A DNA stretch of 64,000 nt from Sphingobium sufflavum (GTDB taxonomy: Bacteria; Pseudomonadota; Alphaproteobacteria; Sphingomonadales; Sphingomonadaceae), in NCBI RefSeq assembly GCF_021403115.1, contig NZ_JAJSSH010000013.1:1-64000 (forward strand). The letters are read 5' to 3'. This document shows positions 17,329 through 27,362 of the stretch, one piece after another. The position numbers were made by a program, and so were the translations under genes. A model generated the notes under the pieces. It was given only the letters and a program-made list of their open reading frames with translations. It did no database searches and was not told the DNA's origin. How positions within the stretch are numbered: position 1 is the first letter of the stretch; every line of letters starts with the position of its first letter.

Positions 17329-19410
17329 ATGCGCCCCGATATTCTCAATCCGCTCTTTGCCGAAGTTCAGGCGCTGAAGGGTGTCGGCGCGGTCCTTGCC
17401 AAGCCGCTGGCCCGGCTGGGGCTGGACCGCGCCGTCGATCTGGCCTTCCATCTCCCCGTCACATGGGTCGACCGGCAAATGGTGGACCGGCTGGACGAGG
17501 CGATCACGGGCCGCATGGTCGGCCTGATCCTGACGCCGACCCACTACAGCGCGGTGGGGTCCAGCCGCGCTCCGTTCCGCGTGACCTGCGTGGACCGGGC
17601 GGGCGATGTGGTGAAGATCGTCTATTTCGGGCGCAACCCCGGCTGGCCGCGCAAGCTGTTCCCGCTGAACGAACCGCGCTTCGTCTCCGGGCGGCTGGAC
17701 CGTTATGGCGACGAGTTGCAGATCGTCCACCCCGACCATGTGATCGCGCCGGAGGAGGCCGCGACCGTCCCCGCGACGGAGCCGGTCTATTCCCTCTCCG
17801 AAGGGATCACCAATGGCCGCCTGCGCGAACTGGTGGCGCAGGGGGTGGGCCGCGCGCCGGATCTGGGCGAATGGATCGAACCCAGCCTGATGAGCACGAA
17901 GGGCTGGCCGGGCTGGCAGGCGGCTCTGCTGGCCGCGCACAGCGACCCGGCGGCGACGGCGGCGCGGGATCGCCTCGCCTATGACGAGATTTTCGTGGGC
18001 CAGCTCGCGCTCATGCTGCTGCGCGCCGACACGCGCAAGCGGCGCGGCGTGGCGCTGGAGGGGGATGGGCGGCTGCGCGATGCCCTGACCCTGCCCTTTG
18101 CCCCCACCGGCGCGCAGACGCGCACCATGCAGGAAATCGCGGGCGACATGGCCCAGCCGCACCCGATGCTGCGCCTGCTTCAGGGCGACGTGGGCGCGGG
18201 CAAGACGCTGGTGGCGACCATGGCGCTGCTCAACGCGGTGGAGGCGGGGGCGCAGGGCGCGATGCTGGCCCCCACCGAAATCCTCGCGCGCCAGCATTTC
18301 GCCACCCTGCAAAAGACGCTGGCGGGCCTGCCCGTCACCGTCGCCATCCTGACCGGGCGGGACAAGGGCAAGGCGCGCGAATCGACGCTGATGGGGCTGG
18401 CGGACGGCAGCATCGACATTCTCGTCGGCACCCATGCGATCTTTCAGGAGGCGGTGAGCTACAAGAACCTCGGCCTCGCGGTGATCGACGAGCAGCATCG
18501 TTTTGGCGTGGCGCAGCGCATGATGCTGACCGCCAAGGCGGAACGGGCGCCGCACCTGCTGGTGATGACCGCGACGCCGATCCCGCGCACGCTGACCCTC
18601 ACCCAATATGGCGAGATGGACGTGTCCCGGCTGGACGAGATGCCGCCGGGCCGCCAGCCGATCGAAACGCGCGTCATGCCCGACGACCGGCTGGACGAGA
18701 TCGTCGCGGGCCTCCATCGCCATCTGGATGCGGGACGACAGGCCTATTGGGTGTGCCCGCTGGTGGAGGAGATAGAGGGCGGCGGCGACCGGGTGCCGGA
18801 TCAGGCGGCGGCGGAGGCCCGCGGTGCGGCGCTGAAGGCGGTGCTGGGCAAGGACCGGGTCGGCATCGTCCATGGCCGCATGACCGGGCCGGAGAAGGAT
18901 GCCGTCATGGAGGCGTTCGCCACCCAGCGCATCGGCCTGCTGGTCGCGACCACGGTGATCGAGGTGGGCGTGGACGTGCCCAACGCGACGCTGATGATTA
19001 TCGAGGCGGCGGAGCGATTCGGCCTGGCCCAGTTGCACCAGTTGCGCGGCCGCGTCGGTCGCGGGGACCAGCGGTCGGTCTGCCTCCTCATCCGCGGCGG
19101 CAATCTCAGCGAGACGGGCCGCGCCCGCCTGGCCCTGATGCGCGAGACGCAGGACGGCTTTCGCATCGCGGAGGAGGATTTGCGGCTGCGCGGCGCGGGC
19201 GAACTGCTCGGCACGCGGCAATCGGGGGAGGAGCGGTTCCGCCTCGCCAACCCGGAACAGATCAACCGGCTCGCCCCGATGGCGCATGACGATGCGCGGC
19301 TGCTGATCGACCGGGACGGCGGGCTGGATTCGCCGCGCGGTGCGGCGGCGCGTCTGTGCCTCTATCTGTTCGAACGGGATGCCGCTGCGGGGTTGCTGCG
19401 CAGCGGCTGA
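17329..19410 (+). CDS. recG: ATP-dependent DNA helicase RecG
   Basis: A 693-residue fork-reversal and branch-migration helicase. N-terminal wedge/OB domain (VGLILTPTHY... FGRNPGWPRKLF), then helicase motifs: Walker A GDVGAGKTLVATMAL (near residue 285), APTEILARQHF, DEQHRFG (near 386), TATPIPRTL, and motif VI QLRGRVGRGDQRSVCLL near the C-terminus. ATG 17329 matches the family start (MRPDILNPLFAEVQALKGVG). Divergent from sdhE; a PilZ gene is convergent after its stop. Confidence 0.97.
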   Translation: MRPDILNPLFAEVQALKGVGAVLAKPLARLGLDRAVDLAFHLPVTWVDRQMVDRLDEAITGRMVGLILTPTHYSAVGSSRAPFRVTCVDRAGDVVKIVYFGRNPGWPRKLFPLNEPRFVSGRLDRYGDELQIVHPDHVIAPEEAATVPATEPVYSLSEGITNGRLRELVAQGVGRAPDLGEWIEPSLMSTKGWPGWQAALLAAHSDPAATAARDRLAYDEIFVGQLALMLLRADTRKRRGVALEGDGRLRDALTLPFAPTGAQTRTMQEIAGDMAQPHPMLRLLQGDVGAGKTLVATMALLNAVEAGAQGAMLAPTEILARQHFATLQKTLAGLPVTVAILTGRDKGKARESTLMGLADGSIDILVGTHAIFQEAVSYKNLGLAVIDEQHRFGVAQRMMLTAKAERAPHLLVMTATPIPRTLTLTQYGEMDVSRLDEMPPGRQPIETRVMPDDRLDEIVAGLHRHLDAGRQAYWVCPLVEEIEGGGDRVPDQAAAEARGAALKAVLGKDRVGIVHGRMTGPEKDAVMEAFATQRIGLLVATTVIEVGVDVPNATLMIIEAAERFGLAQLHQLRGRVGRGDQRSVCLLIRGGNLSETGRARLALMRETQDGFRIAEEDLRLRGAGELLGTRQSGEERFRLANPEQINRLAPMAHDDARLLIDRDGGLDSPRGAAARLCLYLFERDAAAGLLRSG

Positions 19411-19422
19411 TGGCCCGGACGG

Positions 19423-19758
19423 TCAGGCGGCAGCGGCCTCGATCGTCGCCAGCACCTTGGCATACAGGTCGGCCTCGATGGGGTTGATGAACCAGCCGCC
19501 ACAGCAGCCGGTAAGCGCCCACGCGACCTGCCCCTCCACCTCGCCCACGACGGGCAGCAGGATGCGCAGTTTCTGGTCGCGCTCGAACGTCACCTTGCCC
19601 CGTGCATGAAAGCCCATGGGGGACAGGTTCAGCAGCCGGATGTCGAACGTCTCCGTCCAGCCGCGCGTTGCGCTGGTGGGATAGTCGATGTCGTCCCGCT
19701 GCGCGCGGCGGCGCTCGTCATGGAGTTGGTTAAGGCGTTTCAGGCGCTCGGCTGACAT
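19423..19758 (-). CDS. PilZ-domain protein (c-di-GMP binding)
   Basis: A 111-residue single-domain PilZ protein. The c-di-GMP signature is present: RRAQRD (RxxxR) and LLNLSPMGFHARG (NxSxxG) about 30 residues later. It has no other domain, so it probably transmits the c-di-GMP level to a partner. ATG 19758 is chosen because the extended frame to 19830 adds an unconserved Arg/Pro-rich stretch. It is convergent with recG, 12 bases away. An EAL protein in this window could tune its ligand. Confidence 0.85.
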   Translation of the reverse strand: MSAERLKRLNQLHDERRRAQRDDIDYPTSATRGWTETFDIRLLNLSPMGFHARGKVTFERDQKLRILLPVVGEVEGQVAWALTGCCGGWFINPIEADLYAKVLATIEAAAA

Positions 19759-19947
19759 GATGGCGTTCCCCTGTTCTTTTTTCGAGGGGCGCGAACGGTC
19801 GGGCGGCCGCATGGACATGCGAACCGTCATTCCTTCCCGATCGACCGGCGGAGATTCCGTCTCTCACCAATCTATGCGACCCTGTCTTCGGAACCTGCGC
19901 CAGCCGCGTTAAGGCGGACTGCACGAATCTGGTTAACGATACGGATT

Positions 19948-21177
19948 TTACGCAGAAATCAGGATCGCATGCCGCTTTTTGCCCAGACTCAGTTTGGTCT
20001 CGGCCCCGGTCAGCCGGATTTCATGCGCCGCATCGGTGATGGCGGTGTCGTTGACCCGTACCGCCCCTTCGCCGATCTTGCGCTTGGCCTCGCCGCCCGA
20101 CGCGGTCAGCCCCGCCGCGACCAGCGCCGCGACCAGACCGATCCGCCCGCCTTCCACCGGCACGCGGGGCAGGGCGTCGCCGCTCGCCCCTTCCTCGAAG
20201 GTCCGGCGCGCCGTTTCCGCCGCCGTACGGGCCGCATCCGCGCCCCGGCACAGCGCCGTCGCCTCATTGGCGAGGATCTTCTTCGCTTCGTTGATCTCCG
20301 CGCCTTCCAGCGCCTCCAGCCGGGCGATCTCGTCCAGCGGCAGGTCGGTGAACAGGCGCAGGCGGGTGGCCACGTCCCGGTCGTCCGTGTTGCGCCAGAA
20401 CTGCCAGTAATCAAAGTCTGACAACTGGTCGGCGTTCAGCCACACCGCGCCGCCCACCGTCTTGCCCATCTTGCTGCCATCCGCGTTGGTCAACAGCGGC
20501 GTGGTCAGCCCGAACAGTTGCGCGCCATCGACCCGGCGACCCAGTTCGACGCCGTTGACGATATTGCCCCACTGGTCCGATCCGCCCATCTGCAACCGGC
20601 AACCGACGCGGCGCGACAGCTCCAGAAAGTCATAGGCTTGCAGGATCATATAATTGAATTCGAGGAAGCTGAGCGATTGCTCCCGGTCCAGCCGCATCTT
20701 GACCGAGTCGAAGCTCAGCATCCGGTTGACGGAGAAATGCTGGCCGATGTCGCGCAGGAATGGGATATATTCCAGCCTGTCCAGCCATTCGGCGTTGTCG
20801 ACCATCACCGCATCGGTGGGACCGTCGCCAAAGGTCAGGAAATTCTCGAACACCCGGCGGATCGACGCGACATTCTGCGCGATGCTGTCATCGTTCAGCA
20901 GCTTGCGCGCCTCGTCCTTGAAACTGGGATCGCCGATCTTGCCGGTGCCGCCGCCCATCACCACGATGGGCTTGTGCCCCGCGCGCTGCAAACGGCGCAG
21001 CATCATGATCGAGACGAGGTGCCCGACATGCAACGACGGCGCGGTCGGATCGAAACCGATATAGCCGGGCACGATCTCCTTCGCCGCCAGCGCGTCCAGC
21101 GCATCGGCATCCGTAAGCTGATGGATATATCCACGCGAATGGAGTATGGTGAGGAGGTCTGAGCGATAGCTGTTCAT
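19948..21177 (-). CDS. tyrS: Tyrosyl-tRNA synthetase
   Basis: A 409-residue class I synthetase. The Rossmann fold shows PSLHVGHLV (HIGH motif) near residue 47, tyrosine-binding residues around [14 protein letters not shown] and [12 protein letters not shown], and the KMSKS loop as DGSKMGKT. The C-terminal S4-like RNA-binding domain ([15 protein letters not shown]... [14 protein letters not shown]) binds the tRNA. Full length. Its 5' end is divergent from the DOMON-like gene across about 70 bases. Confidence 0.96.
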   Translation of the reverse strand: MNSYRSDLLTILHSRGYIHQLTDADALDALAAKEIVPGYIGFDPTAPSLHVGHLVSIMMLRRLQRAGHKPIVVMGGGTGKIGDPSFKDEARKLLNDDSIAQNVASIRRVFENFLTFGDGPTDAVMVDNAEWLDRLEYIPFLRDIGQHFSVNRMLSFDSVKMRLDREQSLSFLEFNYMILQAYDFLELSRRVGCRLQMGGSDQWGNIVNGVELGRRVDGAQLFGLTTPLLTNADGSKMGKTVGGAVWLNADQLSDFDYWQFWRNTDDRDVATRLRLFTDLPLDEIARLEALEGAEINEAKKILANEATALCRGADAARTAAETARRTFEEGASGDALPRVPVEGGRIGLVAALVAAGLTASGGEAKRKIGEGAVRVNDTAITDAAHEIRLTGAETKLSLGKKRHAILISA

Positions 21178-21246
21178 GGCGACGCGCGCCTAGCACGCCG
21201 ACGCGCCATTTGACAGCCCTTTGCCGCATCTGGAAAGGCGTGTGGC

Positions 21247-21801
21247 ATGTTACTGACCCTGATCCGCCACCCATCGTCCCCGACGCCGTCCATCGACGCG
21301 ATCACCGTTGCGGTGACCCGGCTGGAGGGCGCGCGGCTGGCGCTGCGTTACCGTATCACCGGCGATATATCGACGCTGGCCGTGCCCGCGCTGGTCGCGG
21401 CGGAGCGCACCGACGAATTGTGGAAGACCACCTGTTTCGAGGCGTTCCTGAAACTGCCCGACAAGGATCAATATGTGGAATTCAACTTCTCGCCCTCCAC
21501 CCGCTGGGCCAGCTATGTCTTCGACGACTATCGGCAGGGACAGCGGGATCTTGTCAATTTCACCCTGCCGCGTATCGACCTGGACGTGGCGCGGGACAGT
21601 TTTGAACTCTGCGCCACGCTGGACCTCACCGGTAACCGGGGGGAGTGGCAGCAACGCGACCTGGCGATGGGCCTGTCGGCGGTGATCGAGACGCTGGACG
21701 GGCAGAAAAGCTATTGGGCGCTCGCCCATCCGCCGGCCAACCCGGATTTCCATCACGGGGATTGCTTCGCCGCCATTTTGCGGGCACCCGAATCCGCATG
21801 A
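21247..21801 (+). CDS. DOMON-like domain protein
   Basis: A 184-residue protein resembling the DOMON_like_1 group: VTRLEGARLALRYRITGD, LWKTTCFEAFLKLPDKDQYVEFNFSPSTRWASYVFDDYRQG and a C-terminal KSYWALAHPPANPDFHHGDCF. DOMON folds bind haem or sugars; this bacterial group is unstudied, so ligand and role are open. There is no signal peptide. Its stop overlaps the start of the next gene (ATGA at 21798), so it is translationally coupled with a cell-wall sugar hydrolase, which hints at a role around muropeptide or sugar handling. Confidence 0.7.
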   Translation: MLLTLIRHPSSPTPSIDAITVAVTRLEGARLALRYRITGDISTLAVPALVAAERTDELWKTTCFEAFLKLPDKDQYVEFNFSPSTRWASYVFDDYRQGQRDLVNFTLPRIDLDVARDSFELCATLDLTGNRGEWQQRDLAMGLSAVIETLDGQKSYWALAHPPANPDFHHGDCFAAILRAPESA

Positions 21802-22997
21802 AATTCGGTATCGATCGCTTCCTCGCCGACCCTGAAATCCGTGCGCCGCTGGTCGGGCGACGGGTCGCGCTGCTCGCTCATCCCGCCTCGCTGACCGCCG
21901 GCCTCGTCCATTCGCTGGACGCGATCGCCGCGCTGGACGATGTAACGCTCAGCGCCGCCTTCGGGCCTCAGCATGGCCTGCGCGGCGACAAGCAGGACAA
22001 TATGATCGAATCGCCCGACTATCGCGATCCGATCCACGGCATCCCCGTCTTCTCCCTCTATGGCGAGGTGCGGCGGCCGACCCCGGCGATGCTGGACAGT
22101 TTCGACGTGATGCTGATCGACCTTCAGGATCTCGGCACGCGCATCTACACCTTCATCACCACCCTGCTCTATGCGCTGGAGGCGGGCGCGCAGGCGGGCA
22201 AGGCGGTGTGGGTGCTCGACCGGCCCAATCCGGTGGGGCGGCCCATCGAGGGGCTGACCCTGATCCCCGGCTGGGAGAGTTTCGTGGGCGCGGGGCTGAT
22301 GCCGATGCGCCACGGCCTGACGCTGGGCGAACTGGGCCATTGGTTCATCGACCATTATGGGCTGGACGTGGACTATCGCGTCATCGCCATGGAGGGCTGG
22401 TCGCCCGATGGCGCGCCGGGCCATGGCTGGCCGGGCGAACGCATCTGGGTCAACCCCAGCCCCAACGCCCCCAATGTCGCCATGGCGCGCGCCTATCCCG
22501 GCACGGTGATGCTGGAGGGCGCGACCCTCTCCGAAGGGCGCGGCACCACCCGCCCGCTGGAGATATTCGGCGCGCCGGACATCGACGCCCGCGCCGTCAT
22601 CGCCACCATGCGCGACCTCGCGCCGCATTGGCTGGAGGGCTGCGCGCTGCGCGACATCTGGTTCGAACCGACCTTTCACAAGCATGTCGGTCGGCTGTGC
22701 TCCGGCGTGCACATCCATGCGGAAGGCGGCTTCTACGACCATGCCGCCTTCCGGCCATGGCGGTTGCAGGCGCTGGCCTTCAAGGCGATCCGCGCGCTCC
22801 ACCCGGATTATGCACTGTGGCGCGATTTCCCCTATGAATATGCGTTCGGCAAGCTGCCCATCGACGTCATCAACGGCGGGCCGGGTCTGCGCGAGTGGGT
22901 GGACAATGCCGGCGCGACACCGGGCGACCTCGACGTGCTGACTATCCCGGATGAAGAGGCATGGGCGGAGGCGAGGGCACCGTATCTGTTATATTGA
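21798..22997 (+). CDS. DUF1343 protein, NamZ-like exo-N-acetylmuramidase
   Basis: A 399-residue protein of the DUF1343 family, whose studied member NamZ releases terminal MurNAc from peptidoglycan fragments. Typical stretches are LLAHPASLTAGLVHS, SAAFGPQHGLRGDKQDNM, FSLYGEVRRPTPAMLDSFDVMLIDLQDLGTR, VWVLDRPNPVGRPIEG and LSEGRGTTRPLE. No signal peptide is evident at the predicted start, so action in the cytosol on imported fragments is possible, or the start is mis-set. It overlaps the DOMON-like gene by 4 bases. I do not assign the gene name because only family membership is visible. Confidence 0.82.
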   Translation: MKFGIDRFLADPEIRAPLVGRRVALLAHPASLTAGLVHSLDAIAALDDVTLSAAFGPQHGLRGDKQDNMIESPDYRDPIHGIPVFSLYGEVRRPTPAMLDSFDVMLIDLQDLGTRIYTFITTLLYALEAGAQAGKAVWVLDRPNPVGRPIEGLTLIPGWESFVGAGLMPMRHGLTLGELGHWFIDHYGLDVDYRVIAMEGWSPDGAPGHGWPGERIWVNPSPNAPNVAMARAYPGTVMLEGATLSEGRGTTRPLEIFGAPDIDARAVIATMRDLAPHWLEGCALRDIWFEPTFHKHVGRLCSGVHIHAEGGFYDHAAFRPWRLQALAFKAIRALHPDYALWRDFPYEYAFGKLPIDVINGGPGLREWVDNAGATPGDLDVLTIPDEEAWAEARAPYLLY

Positions 22998-23123
22998 GCG
23001 ATGGGGTACGGCCCGCTGACGACCATTTGTTGCCGTTCAGCCACAGCGTTCGTATCGCCCATAGCGGAAGTTGAAAATTCACGGAATATGCCGGAACACT
23101 CTAGTCGTAGGTAGACATCACCA

Positions 23124-23666
23124 ATGAGATCAGCTGGAAGAATTGGAACGGCGCGGACTGCCTTTTCATTTGTCGCGGTAGTGTCGATATTTTGCGCGCC
23201 TGTTTCTGCGCAATCGTCGGATCCTTCTTGCTACACTGAAGCGGAGTTTCAGGACGTCCTGCTAATTGCGGCACCTACTGCGCTGACAATCATGGGTGAA
23301 CAATGCGCCTCCGCACTACCGCACGGATTGGTTCTGGGAAATCCACAGAGTGCCTTATTCAAGGCAGCGGATATTGCCGGTCGAGAGGCTTGGCCACGGG
23401 CTTACCCAGCAATCATTCGGGTGATGAAAAGTCATGGAAAGCAATTAGCTCCAGGTGACACTGAACTAACGTATGATAAAGTGACTGCTGGCTTGCGGCC
23501 AATAGTCGGACAGATAATAACAAATTCCGATAGTTGCGGCCCAGCGGATAAAATGCTCAAGCTATCAGAGCCTCTGCCACCTAGAAATCTTGCGGGCATG
23601 TTAGTTCAAGTCGTACGCATTGATCCCAAGCTCAAAAAGATGAACTTGGTTTGCCCCCTCCTTTAA
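23124..23666 (+). CDS. Hypothetical secreted protein
   Basis: A 180-residue protein with an N-terminal signal peptide (RTAFSFVAVVSIFCAPVSAQ, cleavage after SAQ) and four Cys in the mature part (SCYTEAEF, EQCASAL, DSCGPAD, VCPLL) that could form disulphides in the periplasm. I recognise no family. Base composition is less GC-rich than the neighbours and codon use is more relaxed, which suggests recent arrival or weak expression. It stands alone between two operons. Confidence 0.6.
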   Translation: MRSAGRIGTARTAFSFVAVVSIFCAPVSAQSSDPSCYTEAEFQDVLLIAAPTALTIMGEQCASALPHGLVLGNPQSALFKAADIAGREAWPRAYPAIIRVMKSHGKQLAPGDTELTYDKVTAGLRPIVGQIITNSDSCGPADKMLKLSEPLPPRNLAGMLVQVVRIDPKLKKMNLVCPLL

Positions 23667-23839
23667 ACACATTGATGGAAGTCAGGTATTGAGATTGAGT
23701 GGCGGCATAGCCGACAGTCCGCTACCCACCCCAAATCGTCATTGCTTCGCTGCGTTAGCAATAACGACTGAGCGACAGCCCAGGAACAGCTCGATGGGCG
23801 ACGAAAATTCCCCCAGCCGACCACCATCCAACCTACCCC

Positions 23840-25018
23840 TCAAACCTTCCGGCTCAGCTCCCGCGTCGCCGCCTCGATCCCGCCAATAGTCAGCGGATAC
23901 ATGCGCTGGTTCATCAACTGCCGGATCAGCGCGTTCGACTGGTCATAGTCCCAGCGACTTTCCGGGGCCGGGTTCAGCCACACGGCGGAAGGGTAGGTGT
24001 TGGTCAGCCGCTTCATCCACACATGGCCGGCCTCCTCGTTGAAATGCTCCACCGAACCGCCGGGCTGGAGGATTTCATAGGGGCTCATCGCCGCATCGCC
24101 GACCAGGATCAGCTTATAGTCATGGCCATATTTGTGGAGAATATCCCATGTGTTGGTCCGCTCCGCCCAGCGGCGGCTATTATCCTTCCACAGTCCCTCA
24201 TACGGGCAATTGTGAAAGTAGAAGAATTCCATATTCTTGAACTCGGCCTTCGCGGCGGAGAACAGTTCCTCGCACAGGCGGATATGCGGGTCCATCGACC
24301 CGCCGATGTCGAACAGGATCAGCAGCTTGACGGCGTTATGCCGTTCCTTGCGCATATGGATGTCCAGCCACCCCTGCCGCGCCGTGCCCGCGATGGTGGC
24401 GTCGAGGTCCAGTTCCTCCACGCCGCCTTCCCGCGCGAACCGGCGCAGGCGCTTCAGTGCGACCTTGATGTTGCGCGTGCCCAGTTCGCGGTTGCTGTCG
24501 AGGTTGGCGAAGTCGCGCTGTTCCCACACCTTGACCGCGCGCTTATGCTTCGACTCCCCGCCGATCCGCACGCCTTCGGGGTTGTAGCCGGAGTGGCCGA
24601 AGGGGGAGGTGCCGCCCGTGCCGATCCACTTGCTGCCGCCCTGATGGCGTTTCTCCTGCTCCTCCAGCCGCCTTTTCAGCGTGTCCATGATCTCGTCCCA
24701 GCTGCCCAGGGCCTTGATCTGCTCCATCTCCTCCGGGGTCAGGAATTTCTCGCCGACGGCCTTCAGCCAGTCCTCCGGTATGTCCGCACCATGCTGGCCA
24801 TAATCGCTCTCCAGCCCCTTGAAGACCTTGGCGAACACCTGGTCGAACCGGTCGTAGAGCGTCTCGTCCTTCACATAGACGGCGCGGGAGAGATAATAGA
24901 AATCCTCCGGCGTCTGCTCGATAGCCTGCGCGTCCAGCGCCTCCAGCAGCAGCAGATGCTCCTTTACGGAGGCCGGGATGCCGGCGGCGCGCAGTTCGTC
25001 GAGGAGATTGAGCAGCAT
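23840..25018 (-). CDS. VWA-domain protein, CoxE-like
   Basis: A 392-residue protein. The N-terminal half is helical (LLDELRAAGIPASVKEHLLLLEAL, LSRAVYVKDETLYDRFDQVF) and the C-terminal half is a von Willebrand A domain with a MIDAS-like LFDIGGSMDPHI near residue 245 and LILVGDAAMSPYE later; the metal motif is DxGxS rather than DxSxS. CoxE-like proteins usually work with a MoxR-type AAA ATPase to mature metalloenzymes, but none is adjacent here. GTG/ATG choice is not in doubt: the frame starts with MLLNLLDEL. The role remains open. Confidence 0.8.
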   Translation of the reverse strand: MLLNLLDELRAAGIPASVKEHLLLLEALDAQAIEQTPEDFYYLSRAVYVKDETLYDRFDQVFAKVFKGLESDYGQHGADIPEDWLKAVGEKFLTPEEMEQIKALGSWDEIMDTLKRRLEEQEKRHQGGSKWIGTGGTSPFGHSGYNPEGVRIGGESKHKRAVKVWEQRDFANLDSNRELGTRNIKVALKRLRRFAREGGVEELDLDATIAGTARQGWLDIHMRKERHNAVKLLILFDIGGSMDPHIRLCEELFSAAKAEFKNMEFFYFHNCPYEGLWKDNSRRWAERTNTWDILHKYGHDYKLILVGDAAMSPYEILQPGGSVEHFNEEAGHVWMKRLTNTYPSAVWLNPAPESRWDYDQSNALIRQLMNQRMYPLTIGGIEAATRELSRKV

Positions 25019-25169
25019 GGCCCGATGCTAGAGCATTTTCGCGGCGGATGGTATCATCCGCTGCCGTGAAAAATGCGGAAGGCAGCGATAGGGTCCGCTG
25101 TACGCAGACCGGATCATCATCCCGCCCCCCGCGCCCGAAAAACGCCAGCCCCCTTTGCGCGCCTGCGCC

Positions 25170-25240
25170 GCCCTCTCCCGTTCATGCGGGAGGGGGGCGC
25201 CAAAAGCACAACGCCCCCTCCCGCAGGAACGGGAGAGGGC
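25170..25240. repeat. Large intergenic hairpin downstream of ilvC
   Basis: Two arms of about 29 bases, 25170-25199 and 25212-25240, are reverse complements except for one mismatch and one extra G (core GCCCTCTCCCGTT... and ...AACGGGAGAGGGC) with a loop of about 12 bases. It lies 40 bases past the ilvC stop and could terminate ilvC transcripts, or be a dispersed palindromic element. Confidence 0.7.
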
Positions 25241-25281
25241 GTCGCAACAGTCATCCCACCCGTTGCCGGGCGGGGGTAGGA

Positions 25282-26358
<1,077 letters not shown>

Positions 26359-26423
26359 TGTTTGTTGGGTTTGGTGTGTTGGGCCGGGCGGCGATCAGGC
26401 CGTCCGGGACAGGCGAATGACGA

Positions 26424-26939
26424 TCAGGCTTCCTTGCCGCCGCGGACCAGCCCGACGACGCCGGTCCGGCCGACCTCGACCAGACCGATCTGCCGCATCA
26501 GCGCGACAAAACTGTCGATCTTGTCGGTGGGACCGGTGATCTCGAAGATGAAGCTGCCGATGGTCGTGTCCACCACCTTGGCGCGGAACACGTCCGCGAT
26601 GCGCAGCGCCTCGATCCGGTCATCGCCCGTGCCCGCGACCTTCACCAGCGCCAGTTCGCGTTCCACGAACGGGCCGTTGTCGGTCAGGTCGACCACGCGA
26701 TGGACGGGCACCAGCCGGTCGAGCTGGGCGATGATCTGGTCGATCACCTTGGGCGGGCCGTTGGTGACCACGGTGATGCGGCTGATCTGATGATCGGTGC
26801 CGATGTCCGCCACGGTCAGGCTCTCGATATTATAGCCGCGCGCGGAGAAGAGGCCTGCGATCCGCGCCAATATGCCCGCCTCATTGGTGACGGTCAGCGA
26901 GAGGACGTGCCGCTCGCTCTGTTCTTCCCGGATGTGCAT
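26424..26939 (-). CDS. ilvN: Acetolactate synthase small (regulatory) subunit
   Basis: A 171-residue regulatory subunit with an N-terminal ACT domain (HVLSLTVTNEAGILARIAGLFSARGYNIESL) that binds valine for feedback control, and a C-terminal domain (ALVKVAGTG, FIFEITGPTDKIDSFVALM) that activates the large subunit. ATG 26939 matches the family start; the longer frame upstream reads through the polyproline gene. It is separated from ilvB by a 135-residue gene, which is unusual. ilvH is an equally used name. Confidence 0.93.
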   Translation of the reverse strand: MHIREEQSERHVLSLTVTNEAGILARIAGLFSARGYNIESLTVADIGTDHQISRITVVTNGPPKVIDQIIAQLDRLVPVHRVVDLTDNGPFVERELALVKVAGTGDDRIEALRIADVFRAKVVDTTIGSFIFEITGPTDKIDSFVALMRQIGLVEVGRTGVVGLVRGGKEA

Positions 26940-26944
26940 GGGGT

Positions 26945-27352
26945 CTAGCTTCCTGTCGTCTCGTCTGGCCTGTCGGGGCCGGTGCCTGTGTCTGTTTCGT
27001 CGCCGGATGGCGGCGGGGGAGGGGGCGGCGGTGCGAGGGAGAGCATACCGGTCATCGCGAAATGCCACCCCTCCGCGGTGCGGTGCGCGATGCGGATCGG
27101 TACGCCCAGCAGGGCGTCATGCACCTTGGACAGATGCTCCCCCACATAATGCGGACCGATCAGCAGCCGGTCATAGGCCGTCTTGTGAAAGCGAAAACCG
27201 CGCTCCAGCCGTATCTCCCACTCATCCTCGTCCCGTTCATGATCCATCGTCCAGCCGAACAGGTCGTTGCTGTCATTCTCCCGCTCGAAATCGAACGGTT
27301 CGCTGACATAGACGCGCAGCCGCAGGGCATCGGGATGGATCGGATCGCTCAT
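26945..27352 (-). CDS. Hypothetical protein between ilvB and ilvN
   Basis: A 135-residue soluble protein without a recognised domain. It is rich in acidic and aromatic residues (RVYVSEPFDFERENDSNDLFGW, MDHERDEDEWEIRLERGF, YDRLLIGPHYVGEHLSKV) and ends with a run of eight prolines and an acidic tail. It starts 10 bases after the ilvB stop and ends 5 bases before ilvN, so all three are certainly cotranscribed. The proline run could stall ribosomes and set the ilvN:ilvB ratio; that is speculation. Confidence 0.7.
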   Translation of the reverse strand: MSDPIHPDALRLRVYVSEPFDFERENDSNDLFGWTMDHERDEDEWEIRLERGFRFHKTAYDRLLIGPHYVGEHLSKVHDALLGVPIRIAHRTAEGWHFAMTGMLSLAPPPPPPPPSGDETDTGTGPDRPDETTGS

Positions 27353-27362
27353 TTTGTACCTT

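Noticed and set aside
17311..19287. 658-codon minus-strand frame opposite recG
   Set aside because: Antisense shadow of a complete recG gene.
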